Below are positions 40,424-48,965 of a stretch of DNA of 64,000 bases, in pieces. Source of the stretch: a virus; IMG/VR virus record IMGVR_UViG_3300032245_000936, positions 1 through 64,000 of that record. One strand, written 5' to 3'. The notes beneath the pieces were generated by a model that ran no database searches, was not told the origin of the DNA, and saw only the letters and a list, made by a program, of their open reading frames with translations. The position numbers were made by a program, and so were the translations under genes. How positions within the stretch are numbered: position 1 is the stretch's first letter; every line of letters begins with the position of its first letter.

Positions 40424-41474
40424 CTCTAACTAGATCCAGTGTGGAGCAGTGTATGCCACCCGCAAAGATTTCGCCATGTTCTAGAGTGACTTCAATAACA
40501 TCAAACCCATTTTTATCTAATATGTCTTTGACTCCGTGTGCGCGGTTAGTACACATAACAGTGTTTTCATCTAGACTGAGCACGTTCACATCCATGCCAC
40601 GCGAGCTTGCAAGTCTAATATCAATGTCAGTCATGCCAGTTACATCAATGTTTGCCGTTAGGTCTTGAGGATACAGATAAGTCCAGTTGCGGAACTTGGC
40701 AGGCAAGAGATCACGTATGTTTGGGTACAATGGGTTGACCAAAAACACGCCAGGTTTTAGGCATATTAAACAACCATCAATATGATTGTCTGCAACATGT
40801 AGCACATGAAAGTCTGTGTCTGGAAAAAAGCTCTTGACCCATTCATACCCCAAATACTGATTATAGCTGTTAATGTTTACAATGCAATCTCTGCCTATGC
40901 GTAGGAATTGTGCGCCATCCACTGCCATTACAAAATTATCTGGAATGTTGTTGTAGTCGCGAGTGTCGCCCCAATGTCCTAGATCAATGGTGCGTTCAGT
41001 TAGTTCAGTATGCGGTGCTTTAATCCACTGACCTCCACGACCTCTGTCCCATGCACTGCTGTACACATCGTGTAGCAGTGTGTTTTCATAATAACGATTG
41101 CGAACAAATGTAGGAGTTTCAATCAGCTTGTTACCGTATACCAGTGTTAGATCACGTACATTACTAGCACTGCTTAGTTCACTTTTGAAACTAGGTGTGT
41201 TAAAAGGAACAATCTTGTCTAGTACCGCAGGTCGATGCACCACAACACCACGTGACTCTAGTGTGCTAGCCAAATTGTCCAACTGTTGATTTCGTTGCTC
41301 AATCAACGCCATGCTAACTTGATAACTGTCAAATGGCGATTCATATATTCTTTCGTCTAGAGCTTCGCGGTAAAACTGTTTAAATGTAATGTCACTGATG
41401 CGTTTGGCCAGTTGTAGTTCGCGGCCCACAACAATTTCTTTTAGCTTGCCAAAACTCGTGTTACTGTTAATCAT
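40401..41474 (-). CDS. Amidinotransferase (AGAT / StrB-like)
   Basis: 357 residues, full length for arginine:glycine or scyllo-inosamine-phosphate amidinotransferases. The nucleophile Cys is C343 in GGIHCSTLDLVRD, preceded by VADNHIDGCLICLKPG with the catalytic His, and FGKLKEIVVGREL at the N-terminus. DTRDYNNIPDNFVMAVDGAQ corresponds to the Asp-containing region. It transfers an amidino group from arginine to an amine, making a guanidino product. In streptomycin-type pathways such enzymes act on aminocyclitols, so an amino-sugar or modified side chain is a plausible acceptor here. Confidence 0.88.
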   Translation of the reverse strand: MINSNTSFGKLKEIVVGRELQLAKRISDITFKQFYREALDERIYESPFDSYQVSMALIEQRNQQLDNLASTLESRGVVVHRPAVLDKIVPFNTPSFKSELSSASNVRDLTLVYGNKLIETPTFVRNRYYENTLLHDVYSSAWDRGRGGQWIKAPHTELTERTIDLGHWGDTRDYNNIPDNFVMAVDGAQFLRIGRDCIVNINSYNQYLGYEWVKSFFPDTDFHVLHVADNHIDGCLICLKPGVFLVNPLYPNIRDLLPAKFRNWTYLYPQDLTANIDVTGMTDIDIRLASSRGMDVNVLSLDENTVMCTNRAHGVKDILDKNGFDVIEVTLEHGEIFAGGIHCSTLDLVRDDQYIYY

Positions 41475-42144
41475 GTATTGTCAACGGCTTGTTGCCGTAC
41501 TCCCAGATACTCAACCATTGCACTTGTTTGCGATGCAGTTCGTCCAGTACCATGTGCGGGAAGAAATTTACATGCGTGTCAGTTTCATGTTCTATGAATA
41601 TACCCAGCTTGTAGTTCAATGGACGAGCTCTGTTGTAGTGTACCCAGCGATTCAGCAAAGTCCAATATACCTGGCCAGTTTCATCAATGTATAGACCTTT
41701 TGCCATGTTGTTGTAGTACGGACCAAAATCAAAATCAAAACTGTTTTCAATTTGACTCAGAAGTTCTACGGTGATATCACCTATGCCAATGGACCTGCGG
41801 GTTGGAAATTCAAAAACAAAAAAGTGTTTGGTCTCTTCGACAAACTTAGGCATGCCCTTGGGTGCGCCAGAGATCACTCTGCGTATCTGGGCCAGACTCT
41901 GTTGTCCACATGGACTACCTTGCCAACCTGGAATATCCACGGCCATAGCTTTTATCAATTCTTTACGTTCTGGCTTTTTCATTTCAGCCATGATCTCTTT
42001 GACATCACCTAATACACTTAGTTCTAGTGCAGGCTTATGATAGTAAATGTTGTCATTGTGCCAAAAGAAATAGTCTAACGCACCCCATTCAAGTTTGTCA
42101 GGCAAATCAATATCAAAATCTTGTTTAAAGTCTGTGTGGATCAT
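41467..42144 (-). CDS. Unrecognised protein, paralogue of 38958-39776
   Basis: 225 residues; shares LEWGALDYFFWHNDNIYYHK, KGMPKFVEETKHFFVFE and GQVYWTLLNRW with the 38958-39776 protein but lacks its Cys-rich N-terminus. Overlaps the amidinotransferase and desaturase genes by eight and four bases, so it is part of the same coupled run. No function known. Confidence 0.6.
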   Translation of the reverse strand: MIHTDFKQDFDIDLPDKLEWGALDYFFWHNDNIYYHKPALELSVLGDVKEIMAEMKKPERKELIKAMAVDIPGWQGSPCGQQSLAQIRRVISGAPKGMPKFVEETKHFFVFEFPTRRSIGIGDITVELLSQIENSFDFDFGPYYNNMAKGLYIDETGQVYWTLLNRWVHYNRARPLNYKLGIFIEHETDTHVNFFPHMVLDELHRKQVQWLSIWEYGNKPLTIHD

Positions 42145-42896
42145 TTTTTAATCAATCTAATAACCCAGCTCGGAGGATCAAATTCCCACCACTTTTCGCC
42201 CTGACACCACTGGTATGGTTTAGCATGATGATTGTTATGCCAACCCTCACCTAGCGATAGCAGATGTGTGATCCAACTGTTACGAGCTTGATCGTGTTTG
42301 AGTTCATATGTCTTGTATCCATGATAGTGTGCAATCACAATCACAGCACTAGTAGTAAACAGACTCAAACAAGCAGGAATAGCAAACACAAACACAACCA
42401 ACAATGGATTGATCAGTGCCAGTATCAACACATAGATTGCAATAATTTCAATGTAATAATTGTGCAAGAATTTTTGAAACTTGCTACGGCGCATGTCGCG
42501 AACCAACTTGAGATCTAGTATAGCATAGTTCCAAAACCCCACCCAGGCATTGAACTTGCCCAGCACATAAGGGCTATGCGGATCTCGATTGGTTTCTGCC
42601 GCACGATGGTGCTGTCTGTGTACTGCGGTCCAGGCCATTGGGCTACCAATAATGGTCAGCACTCCCAGCACCGACAATAGATATTCAATGGGTTTGTGTG
42701 TTTCAAAACTACGATGGCTCAGCAGTCTATGGTAGCCAATATTAACACCCAGCATACACACAAACACATAGGTAAAAAAACTAACTGTTAGCCAGTGATA
42801 TTGTTCAGTGGCAAAAACATAATAAAGTCCAAATAATAAAACTAGGTGGTTGACAACTTGCAACCCTCTTACAAATTGGTTGTGTGTGATGCTCAT
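42141..42896 (-). CDS. Fatty-acid desaturase (delta-9 acyl-CoA type)
   Basis: 251 residues with all three His boxes: HRLLSH (about 55-60), HRQHH followed by DPHSP (about 93-108), and HNNHH (about 219-223). Four to five hydrophobic helices flank them, matching bacterial membrane desaturases that introduce a double bond into membrane acyl chains using di-iron and O2. The gene has an AGGA ribosome site and an AATAAATA late box on the minus strand (42925-42932). Intact, unlike the copy at the left edge. Confidence 0.92.
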   Translation of the reverse strand: MSITHNQFVRGLQVVNHLVLLFGLYYVFATEQYHWLTVSFFTYVFVCMLGVNIGYHRLLSHRSFETHKPIEYLLSVLGVLTIIGSPMAWTAVHRQHHRAAETNRDPHSPYVLGKFNAWVGFWNYAILDLKLVRDMRRSKFQKFLHNYYIEIIAIYVLILALINPLLVVFVFAIPACLSLFTTSAVIVIAHYHGYKTYELKHDQARNSWITHLLSLGEGWHNNHHAKPYQWCQGEKWWEFDPPSWVIRLIKK

Positions 42897-42924
42897 AATG
42901 GGAGTCCTGTTAAAAGTACATACA

Positions 42925-42932
42925 TATTTATT
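42925..42932 (-). promoter_or_regulatory. T4-late-type promoter box, minus strand
   Basis: AATAAATA on the minus strand, 28 bases before the desaturase ATG at 42896; an ordinary leader with AGGA is possible here. Confidence 0.5.
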
Positions 42933-42937
42933 GCCTA

Positions 42938-42945
42938 GTTAAATA
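42938..42945 (+). promoter_or_regulatory. T4-late-type promoter box, plus strand
   Basis: GTTAAATA, four bases before ATG 42950. Divergent from the minus-strand box at 42925-42932. No Shine-Dalgarno for the plus-strand gene. Confidence 0.5.
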
Positions 42946-42949
42946 CAAA

Positions 42950-43657
42950 ATGAAATATTCAAAAACTTTGATTTCCTGGATGTTTTACCTGTTCCTGTTG
43001 ACCGTTCCACTGTGGGCAATTGGTGCCAGCTGGACTCAATTTGTCGCATGTTATCTCATGTTCTATTTGTTGTTAAATGGCATTCAGAGTTTGTTTTTGC
43101 ATCGCTGGGCCGCACACGGATCCTGGAATCCACCTGTATGGCTGCAGAACATCTTGGCTACCATTGGTGTGGCTGCATTACTAGGCACACCTATTTCATG
43201 GGCCGCATGGCATAGAACACACCATGCACACAACGACACAGAAAAAGATCCTCATAGTCCTGCCCACAAAAGTTGGTTTTACATTGTGTTTAGGCATCAC
43301 TATCACAGTGCAGAACTCAGACGAGGTATTGATCGTGCGGCTAACAAATATTTCAGATGGCTAGGCAAACACGAAATTGATATTGCTATTGGTGTGTCTT
43401 TAGTACTGTTGGTGCTACTAGGGCCAGTCTGGTTTGCAACACTCTGGGCTGTGCCTGTGGCACTTACTACATTTTGCACTAACTTAGGTGTGAATGTTCT
43501 ATGCCATACGCATGGCAAAGTTAAGAATTATCCACTGCTGTGGCCTGTGGTGTTTGACGAGTGTATGCACAAAGATCATCACGACAATCCTTCGTTGGTA
43601 AACACACCTGTTGATATTATGGCCAAAAGTGTTGTTGCACTAGGTTTGGGCAAATAA
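42950..43657 (+). CDS. Fatty-acid desaturase, second intact copy
   Basis: 235 residues; His boxes HRWAAH (about 47-52), HRTHH with DPHSP (about 88-102) and HKDHH (about 209-213). Hydrophobic helices lie at about 8-45, 65-83, 140-175. It is divergent in sequence from its neighbour at 42141-42896 and from the left-edge copy, so these are not recent duplicates. Transcribed in the opposite direction from a late box without Shine-Dalgarno. Confidence 0.9.
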   Translation: MKYSKTLISWMFYLFLLTVPLWAIGASWTQFVACYLMFYLLLNGIQSLFLHRWAAHGSWNPPVWLQNILATIGVAALLGTPISWAAWHRTHHAHNDTEKDPHSPAHKSWFYIVFRHHYHSAELRRGIDRAANKYFRWLGKHEIDIAIGVSLVLLVLLGPVWFATLWAVPVALTTFCTNLGVNVLCHTHGKVKNYPLLWPVVFDECMHKDHHDNPSLVNTPVDIMAKSVVALGLGK

Positions 43658-43660
43658 ATA
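43653..43660 (+). promoter_or_regulatory. T4-late-type promoter box with start on the ATG
   Basis: AATAAATA with a five-base gap before ATG 43666; overlaps the desaturase stop codon. No Shine-Dalgarno. Confidence 0.55.
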
Positions 43661-43665
43661 TTATC

Positions 43666-44196
43666 ATGAGCCAACAACAATTCATTGACAATCTAGTAAA
43701 CAATGTAGACCAGCTGATTGAGGAATATCAGCACAACAAAGCGCAGGGTAGGAAAACATTTGCACTACCCGACTGGAGTCCAGAAAGTGTACCTGTACAA
43801 GAATGGCAGGCTGTTGCGCTCTGGTGGAAATACAAGCCCTGGGCTGTTTATCAAAAGTGGTATCCGTTTACCACTTCATTGGTCAAAGATGGTCCCACAC
43901 ACCGTGCAACAGGTCACTTGATTCTTAAACCGCAGTCCAAGACTCCTAAGCACCGGCACCTAGACTGGGGCAACAAGATTATCCTACACATTCCACTGAT
44001 CATTCCCAAAGGTGATGTTGGATTCTGGATTGATGGTAAAATACATCGATGGAAAGTAGGCGAAGCCTTCGCCTTTGACATTACCAAGGAACACTATGGT
44101 TTCAACAACACTGATCAAGAACGTGTGTTGTTGGTTATGGAATTTGATGCAGAGCTATGGGGCGATACTCTTAGGCAGTACCAGACTCTAGATTGA
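43666..44196 (+). CDS. Aspartyl/asparaginyl beta-hydroxylase-like dioxygenase
   Basis: 176 residues. The cupin-like region has KHRHLDWGNKIILHIPLI with the first metal His, GKIHRWKVGEAFAFDITKEH with second-shell residues, and HYGFNNTDQERVLLVMEFD with the last His and the Arg binding 2-oxoglutarate. This matches the Asp/Asn hydroxylase family used in lipid-A (LpxO) and peptide hydroxylation. It sits directly after a desaturase. Substrate unknown: lipid A or an acyl chain is plausible. Converges with the next gene by 26 bases. Confidence 0.75.
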   Translation: MSQQQFIDNLVNNVDQLIEEYQHNKAQGRKTFALPDWSPESVPVQEWQAVALWWKYKPWAVYQKWYPFTTSLVKDGPTHRATGHLILKPQSKTPKHRHLDWGNKIILHIPLIIPKGDVGFWIDGKIHRWKVGEAFAFDITKEHYGFNNTDQERVLLVMEFDAELWGDTLRQYQTLD

Positions 44197-45016
44197 TTTT
44201 TCGCATACGATTAAAGTATTCAACTTTTTCACGTATTTTGTTGTACTTAGGGTCGCTGATCAAGTGCTCGTGCCAGAAGTAAACATTCTTTAATTCATCA
44301 TCAGTAAACTTGGCAACAGGCGTGTACCATTCACCAATTTGATATTTTTGTACAGGGCGAATAGCACCAGTATCCTCGTGGTAGATTTTGTCTACAATAT
44401 ATTCTTCTAGATAGTATTCGCCTGTTTGCGCTCGCACAGCCAACCAATCTGGATCATGTGCTCCGTTTAGAATCTCTGCAACACCTTTCCACCAGCGTTG
44501 ATAAAATCCACTGTCTTTGCGGGTGATCATGAATCCTGTGTCAAACGGATTGTCCCAACCAGGTTCCAGTGTGCGTTGTTGTTTTGTACAGTAATCATCA
44601 TATTGACCGCAAACTGTTTGTCCACAGTTTACCAACGCCTCGGGCAATGGCTGAATAAGATTCATGTCTAGATCAATCTTAATAAGAACATCAACATCCA
44701 ATCGTTGTTCAAACAACATGCCCACGTAGGGAATGTTTAAAAAACCACTGGTAAAAGTTTCAGTGACAGGATGATATTCTTCAATGTATTCTACATTTAT
44801 TGCTTTGAGTTGATCAATGGTATCTTGACTAATAGTGTTGTGTGTTGGGCACAGAACATATATTGGAATGTCTTTTAACCATCCACCATTTTTGCGCCAG
44901 GCCTCAAAACACAAAATAGCTTCGTCTTCGAACTTTCTTTCAAACTGTACAATGTTCAATTGATTATTCAAGTTCCTGTTGTTGCCTTCAATGGCTGCTA
45001 CCAGTGCATACTTCAT
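44171..45016 (-). CDS. GT-A-fold glycosyltransferase-like protein
   Basis: 281 residues. VLIKIDLDMNLIQPLP provides a DxD-type metal/nucleotide motif within a Rossmann-like fold, after an N-terminal KYALVAAIEGNNRN and a strand IPIYVLCPTHNT. FDTGFMITRKDSGFYQRWW resembles the acceptor-side helix of GT-A enzymes. Start ATG 45016 uses AAGGAG and overlaps the DegT-like stop. Probably adds a sugar to an unknown acceptor. Confidence 0.65.
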   Translation of the reverse strand: MKYALVAAIEGNNRNLNNQLNIVQFERKFEDEAILCFEAWRKNGGWLKDIPIYVLCPTHNTISQDTIDQLKAINVEYIEEYHPVTETFTSGFLNIPYVGMLFEQRLDVDVLIKIDLDMNLIQPLPEALVNCGQTVCGQYDDYCTKQQRTLEPGWDNPFDTGFMITRKDSGFYQRWWKGVAEILNGAHDPDWLAVRAQTGEYYLEEYIVDKIYHEDTGAIRPVQKYQIGEWYTPVAKFTDDELKNVYFWHEHLISDPKYNKIREKVEYFNRMRKINLESGTA

Positions 45017-45627
45017 ATAGAGTACTCCTTGAGACAAGGAATATCTCTGGCATCAGGGTATGCTTGCCATGCCCCAATCTTGTAGTCCTGCGTTAGCTGA
45101 TTCAACAGTAATATACCTTTGGCTGCTTCGTCGGGGCTCATGTTCATATGATATCCTAGAGTGATATGCTCCATCTCACTGGCAACTCCTAGCGAGCTAT
45201 CTCTACCATCATGTCGCATACGCTTTAGTGCTTGGTACATTGTATGATCGTCAAGCAGTATTGCTCCACCTTTACCAATTGGCAAACTTTTCTTCTGCTG
45301 GAAACTCAAGCACTGAACTTCGCCAGCACGATACATATTGGGTCTAAACCCCACAGCGTAGTCATACACGTTGGTATTGCCAATTTGATAACTGCCAACC
45401 CATTCTTTATATTCTAACCACACATTGTAGCCATAGTTAATCAGTGTCATGGGAACACTGATGTATGTGTGTGCAGGCAATACTATTTTGGCTTTGCGTT
45501 TCTTTTGATATTCCAATGCCAACAGTATTGCATTGGTACAGCGATCCACTGCCACAGCATAAGGAGCCCCTGTGTACTCGCATAAACGTTGTTCAAATAG
45601 TTCAATAAAATCGTTGTTGTTTTTCAT
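45013..45627 (-). CDS. Short DegT/DnrJ/EryC1-like aminotransferase
   Basis: 204 residues, about half the usual size (370-400). APYAVAVDRCTNAILLALEY is the typical PLP-enzyme entry with a Thr-Asn phosphate contact. VLPAHTYISVPMTLINYGY is the next conserved stretch, and SFQQKKSLPIGKGGAILLDD contains the likely PLP-lysine. The Asp-x-x-His/Asp cofactor strand and the C-terminal domain are much reduced. Either a minimal active enzyme or a decayed one. It overlaps both neighbours. Confidence 0.7.
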   Translation of the reverse strand: MKNNNDFIELFEQRLCEYTGAPYAVAVDRCTNAILLALEYQKKRKAKIVLPAHTYISVPMTLINYGYNVWLEYKEWVGSYQIGNTNVYDYAVGFRPNMYRAGEVQCLSFQQKKSLPIGKGGAILLDDHTMYQALKRMRHDGRDSSLGVASEMEHITLGYHMNMSPDEAAKGILLLNQLTQDYKIGAWQAYPDARDIPCLKEYSI

Positions 45628-46535
45628 ATGATGTAACGTAGGTCCTTTTTGTTGCAGAGGTCAACTACTGCTCTATCACAATACTTACACACATCATACT
45701 GCATGTTCAAAATTTTATCATAGTCCCCGTCCCAGGGTTTACCCTTGCTGGCTTCTAAAAATAGATAGCATGGATACACCTTGCCATGAATGTCCACTTG
45801 TTGACTTTTGTTTTCCCAGCTCATGCAATAGGCTTTGCCTTTCACTGGACTAGCATACTTGGCTCGAGCAAATTTGTCCATTTGTTCGTAGTCTTGTAGT
45901 TTATGCGGGTTTGGGCGCAGACGTTCAATACCAGAAGTGTCCACGTAGTTGCTTTTGTCTTTGAGCAAAAAGGTTTCAGTCCAATACACATGACTAAACT
46001 CGCTTACCATTTGTTGAAACTCAGGTCCATCAAAATCATCACTGTTGTAATGAAAGCGAATACATTGTGCATAATCGTTTTTGTTTGCGCCACGGAACGC
46101 ACGAGCATTGTCAAGTATGTTTTTTAATTTGGTGTTCTTGCGATACACCTCATGCAGTTCTTGTGTGCTACCGCAGATGCTAAAGTAAACTCTATCATCA
46201 TCTCTCATAAGGGTTGAAAGTTCTGCCCACCATTCAGGCTTGTGCGTATCTCCATTGGTACAAATTTCAATTCGTACATTACGTGCCTTGATGTATCGTA
46301 CAAGCTCAAAAAAATGTTTATACAATGTTGGCTCGCTTATGGTGCCAACAAGCCTGACCCATACTAGATCTGGAAATGTTTCCAACTGTGCAATTACGTC
46401 AGCAATAGGACGCACCAGGTTGTCTGGATAATGCTCTTGGTATACAGTATAGTTTCTGTAACATAACTGACATTGTGCATTACAGAGAGTGGTGAGCTCT
46501 AACTCAATGTCTTCAACTCGAGGCATGGTCAGCAT
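45624..46535 (-). CDS. Radical-SAM enzyme, family A (copy 1)
   Basis: 303 residues. The [4Fe-4S]-binding CX3CX2C is C18, C22, C25 (CNAQCQLC). TICTNGD-like strands and FSICGSTQELHEVYR are strongly shared with copies at 46529 and 47440. Cys residues near the C-terminus (CMSWENKSQ, YPCYLF, CKYCDRAVVDLC) suggest an auxiliary cluster of the SPASM/twitch sort. Start overlaps the previous stop. Substrate unknown. Confidence 0.85.
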   Translation of the reverse strand: MLTMPRVEDIELELTTLCNAQCQLCYRNYTVYQEHYPDNLVRPIADVIAQLETFPDLVWVRLVGTISEPTLYKHFFELVRYIKARNVRIEICTNGDTHKPEWWAELSTLMRDDDRVYFSICGSTQELHEVYRKNTKLKNILDNARAFRGANKNDYAQCIRFHYNSDDFDGPEFQQMVSEFSHVYWTETFLLKDKSNYVDTSGIERLRPNPHKLQDYEQMDKFARAKYASPVKGKAYCMSWENKSQQVDIHGKVYPCYLFLEASKGKPWDGDYDKILNMQYDVCKYCDRAVVDLCNKKDLRYII

Positions 46536-47443
46536 ACAAAATCCAGTCCCATTTTTTCTATAAAAGTGCGTGTTCGTTTTTCACACAAGAAACAGTCAGG
46601 AAACTTGAATTTCAAGATGTCGCTATAATCAAAGTCTTCTTCTGCAAAGTAATCTTGTTCAAACTCTGCATGTACATAACAAGCACTTACTTGTCCATAC
46701 TGGTTGATATACACTTTCTTTTGTTCTAGACTGCGGCACTGAATATCATAGGTGTTGCCATCGTCTGGTAGTGGACGATTTGCAAACAGTTGTTTAATAG
46801 TCTTATCTCGCACTGCCATTGGTTTTACATTGATAGGGAATTTCTTTTCATAGTCATTCTTACGTCGGACCCCTTCAGTTTCAACATACATTATGTTAGA
46901 GAACTCGTTGATTATTTGTTGCATTTCAGCTGACTTTAAGTCTTCGCTATTATACTCAAATCGTATATGTTGCATCCAGTCGTTACCTAGACCATTTTTA
47001 CGCACTGCTCTTGCATGTTCAATAATTTGTTGTAGATCACTGCCCACACGATATATTTCATGTAGCTGTTGTGTGCTACCACAGATGGTAAATGCTACCA
47101 TACATTTTTTAGGTATGCGTTTACCCAGTGCCTCCCACCATTTTGCATCGTGAGTGTTGCCGTTGGTAAACAACTCGTAGTAAATATCACGACTGTTCAG
47201 GTAATCAATGAACTCATCAAAGTATTTGTACATTGTGGGCTCGCTTACTGCACCTGCAATAAAGAAACGTTTGAGTCCTGTATATTGATCTAATTGTTTA
47301 ATTACTTCCTCAATTGGTCGTATATTCTTGCCAACTAGATGTTGTGCGTGTGAATAATTGCGAGTGCATAACGGACACTCTAAATTGCACAGACCAGTCA
47401 GGTCCATTTCAATTTCTTCAATCTCAGACTTCTTAACTATCAT
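46529..47443 (-). CDS. Radical-SAM enzyme, family A (copy 2)
   Basis: 304 residues; CX3CX2C at C19, C23, C26 (CNLECPLC). Shares FTICGSTQQLHEIYR and IRFEYNSEDL with its neighbours. C-terminal Cys (CRSLEQKK, SACYVHAEFE, CFLCEKR) match the auxiliary-cluster pattern of copy 1. The start is ATG 47443, overlapping the previous TGA; the in-frame extension to 47497 lies inside copy 3. Confidence 0.85.
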   Translation of the reverse strand: MIVKKSEIEEIEMDLTGLCNLECPLCTRNYSHAQHLVGKNIRPIEEVIKQLDQYTGLKRFFIAGAVSEPTMYKYFDEFIDYLNSRDIYYELFTNGNTHDAKWWEALGKRIPKKCMVAFTICGSTQQLHEIYRVGSDLQQIIEHARAVRKNGLGNDWMQHIRFEYNSEDLKSAEMQQIINEFSNIMYVETEGVRRKNDYEKKFPINVKPMAVRDKTIKQLFANRPLPDDGNTYDIQCRSLEQKKVYINQYGQVSACYVHAEFEQDYFAEEDFDYSDILKFKFPDCFLCEKRTRTFIEKMGLDFVC

Positions 47444-48354
47444 ACCATTCGCTCCATACCGTTGCGTTCTAGTATACTGGTTGTCATGCTTTCGCACTCG
47501 TAACAGAAGTCAAATTCAAACTTGTGAATCTCAGAGTAGTCATTGTGATCAAACGGGGTCTTCTTGTACACCCGATACAAGAAGCAAGGAAACTCTTCTC
47601 CAAATTGGTTTATGCTCAAAAACTTTGTTTCGTAACTTTTGCAACGCATCTTACAACTTGCACCATTGGCATGTCTTTTTAAGATGCTGTTTTTTATTGT
47701 GTTATATTTTTCGCCGAGCTTGCCGTGCATCTTGATTGCTGTGTCTTCTTTGATAATTCCAAACCGCTCTTGGTATGGACTAGAATCAATCAACCATGGA
47801 TTGCTAAACTCTGCGATAATTGCCTTCATTGCATCAGACTCAAGATCTTTTGCATTATATTCAAATCGTATATGCTGGCACCAATCATTACACTTGCCGC
47901 TTTGACGAAATGCTGTTGCATGATCACGTATCTGTTGCAGACTACTGTTAACACGATATACTTCATGTAGCTCTTGTGTGCTACCACAGATAGTAAAGTA
48001 AACTCTATCTGTTGCCGCAAAGATATCACCCAATGCTTTCCACCACTCTGGCTTGTGCGTATTACCGTTTGTATACAGTTCAATTTTAATACCTCGGCCC
48101 ACTAGATATTTTACCAGTGGAACAAAGTCTTTGTACATGGTAGGTTCGCTAACGCTGCCGGCCATGCAAACAAATTTCAGGTTAGGAAATGTGTCAAGTT
48201 GGGTTATCCATTCATCAACAGGTCTGATATTCTTCTGCACTAGATGTTGTGCATTTTCATATGATCGTAGACAGAGAGGGCAGTCTAGGTTACAGGTGCC
48301 TGTAAGCTCTAGCTCAACTTCAAGTATTTCTGCTCTGTCTAATCCTAGTTTCAT
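47440..48354 (-). CDS. Radical-SAM enzyme, family A (copy 3)
   Basis: 304 residues; CX3CX2C at C21, C25, C28 (CNLDCPLC). FTICGSTQELHEVYR and IRFEYNAKDL again identify the family. C-terminal Cys are in CKMRCKSYETK, FPCFLYRVYK and CYECESM. It is the first of three tandem family-A genes; the three share the same length and likely arose by duplication within the phage or donor. Confidence 0.85.
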   Translation of the reverse strand: MKLGLDRAEILEVELELTGTCNLDCPLCLRSYENAQHLVQKNIRPVDEWITQLDTFPNLKFVCMAGSVSEPTMYKDFVPLVKYLVGRGIKIELYTNGNTHKPEWWKALGDIFAATDRVYFTICGSTQELHEVYRVNSSLQQIRDHATAFRQSGKCNDWCQHIRFEYNAKDLESDAMKAIIAEFSNPWLIDSSPYQERFGIIKEDTAIKMHGKLGEKYNTIKNSILKRHANGASCKMRCKSYETKFLSINQFGEEFPCFLYRVYKKTPFDHNDYSEIHKFEFDFCYECESMTTSILERNGMERMV

Positions 48355-48965
48355 AGATAAATTATGCTGTTAAAATCTTTTTCTTTAAAAACACGCTTGA
48401 TTGAGTCTGGCGTCATGCGTTTATGATACATGGTCAACATGCGATGCTTGTTACTATTACTTAACGTCGGACCTGATATACCCAATGGCATTGTAGCGGC
48501 AACCAAATTGAACTGTATGTCAGGGTACTTATCCAAAAATGTGCCCAAACGATCAAAGTTTAAATCTGTGACAATCAGTAGGTACTGCAAATTTATAGTA
48601 GCATCAATGATAATATCGTCATCTAAATTGATGTCTTCACTGCAATGATATAGTATGGTATCAAAACGAGGCAGTAAATCGCGATAGCGTTTGATAAACA
48701 ATCCGTTGGTATTGATACTAGGGCGGCAACCTTTTGCCTCCAATGCGTCTAGTATGTAAACAATGTCCTCACGTTTCATTGTACCAACTTCGCCACCGCT
48801 GAGTGTTACATTATAGCCAGGTATTATTTTATCTATTTTTTCTTTAACCTGATCCATGCCAAGTTTAGGACGATTGTGTGTGTCCACACAGCAATAGTTA
48901 CAATGCCATTGGCATACCCATGTAACCACAAGTTCAATTTCTTTTTCTTTTGCTTGTATTGCCAT
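48351..48965 (-). CDS. Short radical-SAM enzyme, family B (copy 1)
   Basis: 204 residues; CX3CX2C at C18, C22, C25 (CQWHCNYC). NVTLSGGEVGTMKRED is the GGE SAM motif, INTNGLFIKRY the next strand. LYHCSEDINLDDD is shared with copies 2 and 3. The protein is the size of a bare radical-SAM barrel, without auxiliary-cluster Cys. ATG 48965 overlaps the previous TGA. Confidence 0.85.
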   Translation of the reverse strand: MAIQAKEKEIELVVTWVCQWHCNYCCVDTHNRPKLGMDQVKEKIDKIIPGYNVTLSGGEVGTMKREDIVYILDALEAKGCRPSINTNGLFIKRYRDLLPRFDTILYHCSEDINLDDDIIIDATINLQYLLIVTDLNFDRLGTFLDKYPDIQFNLVAATMPLGISGPTLSNSNKHRMLTMYHKRMTPDSIKRVFKEKDFNSIIYL

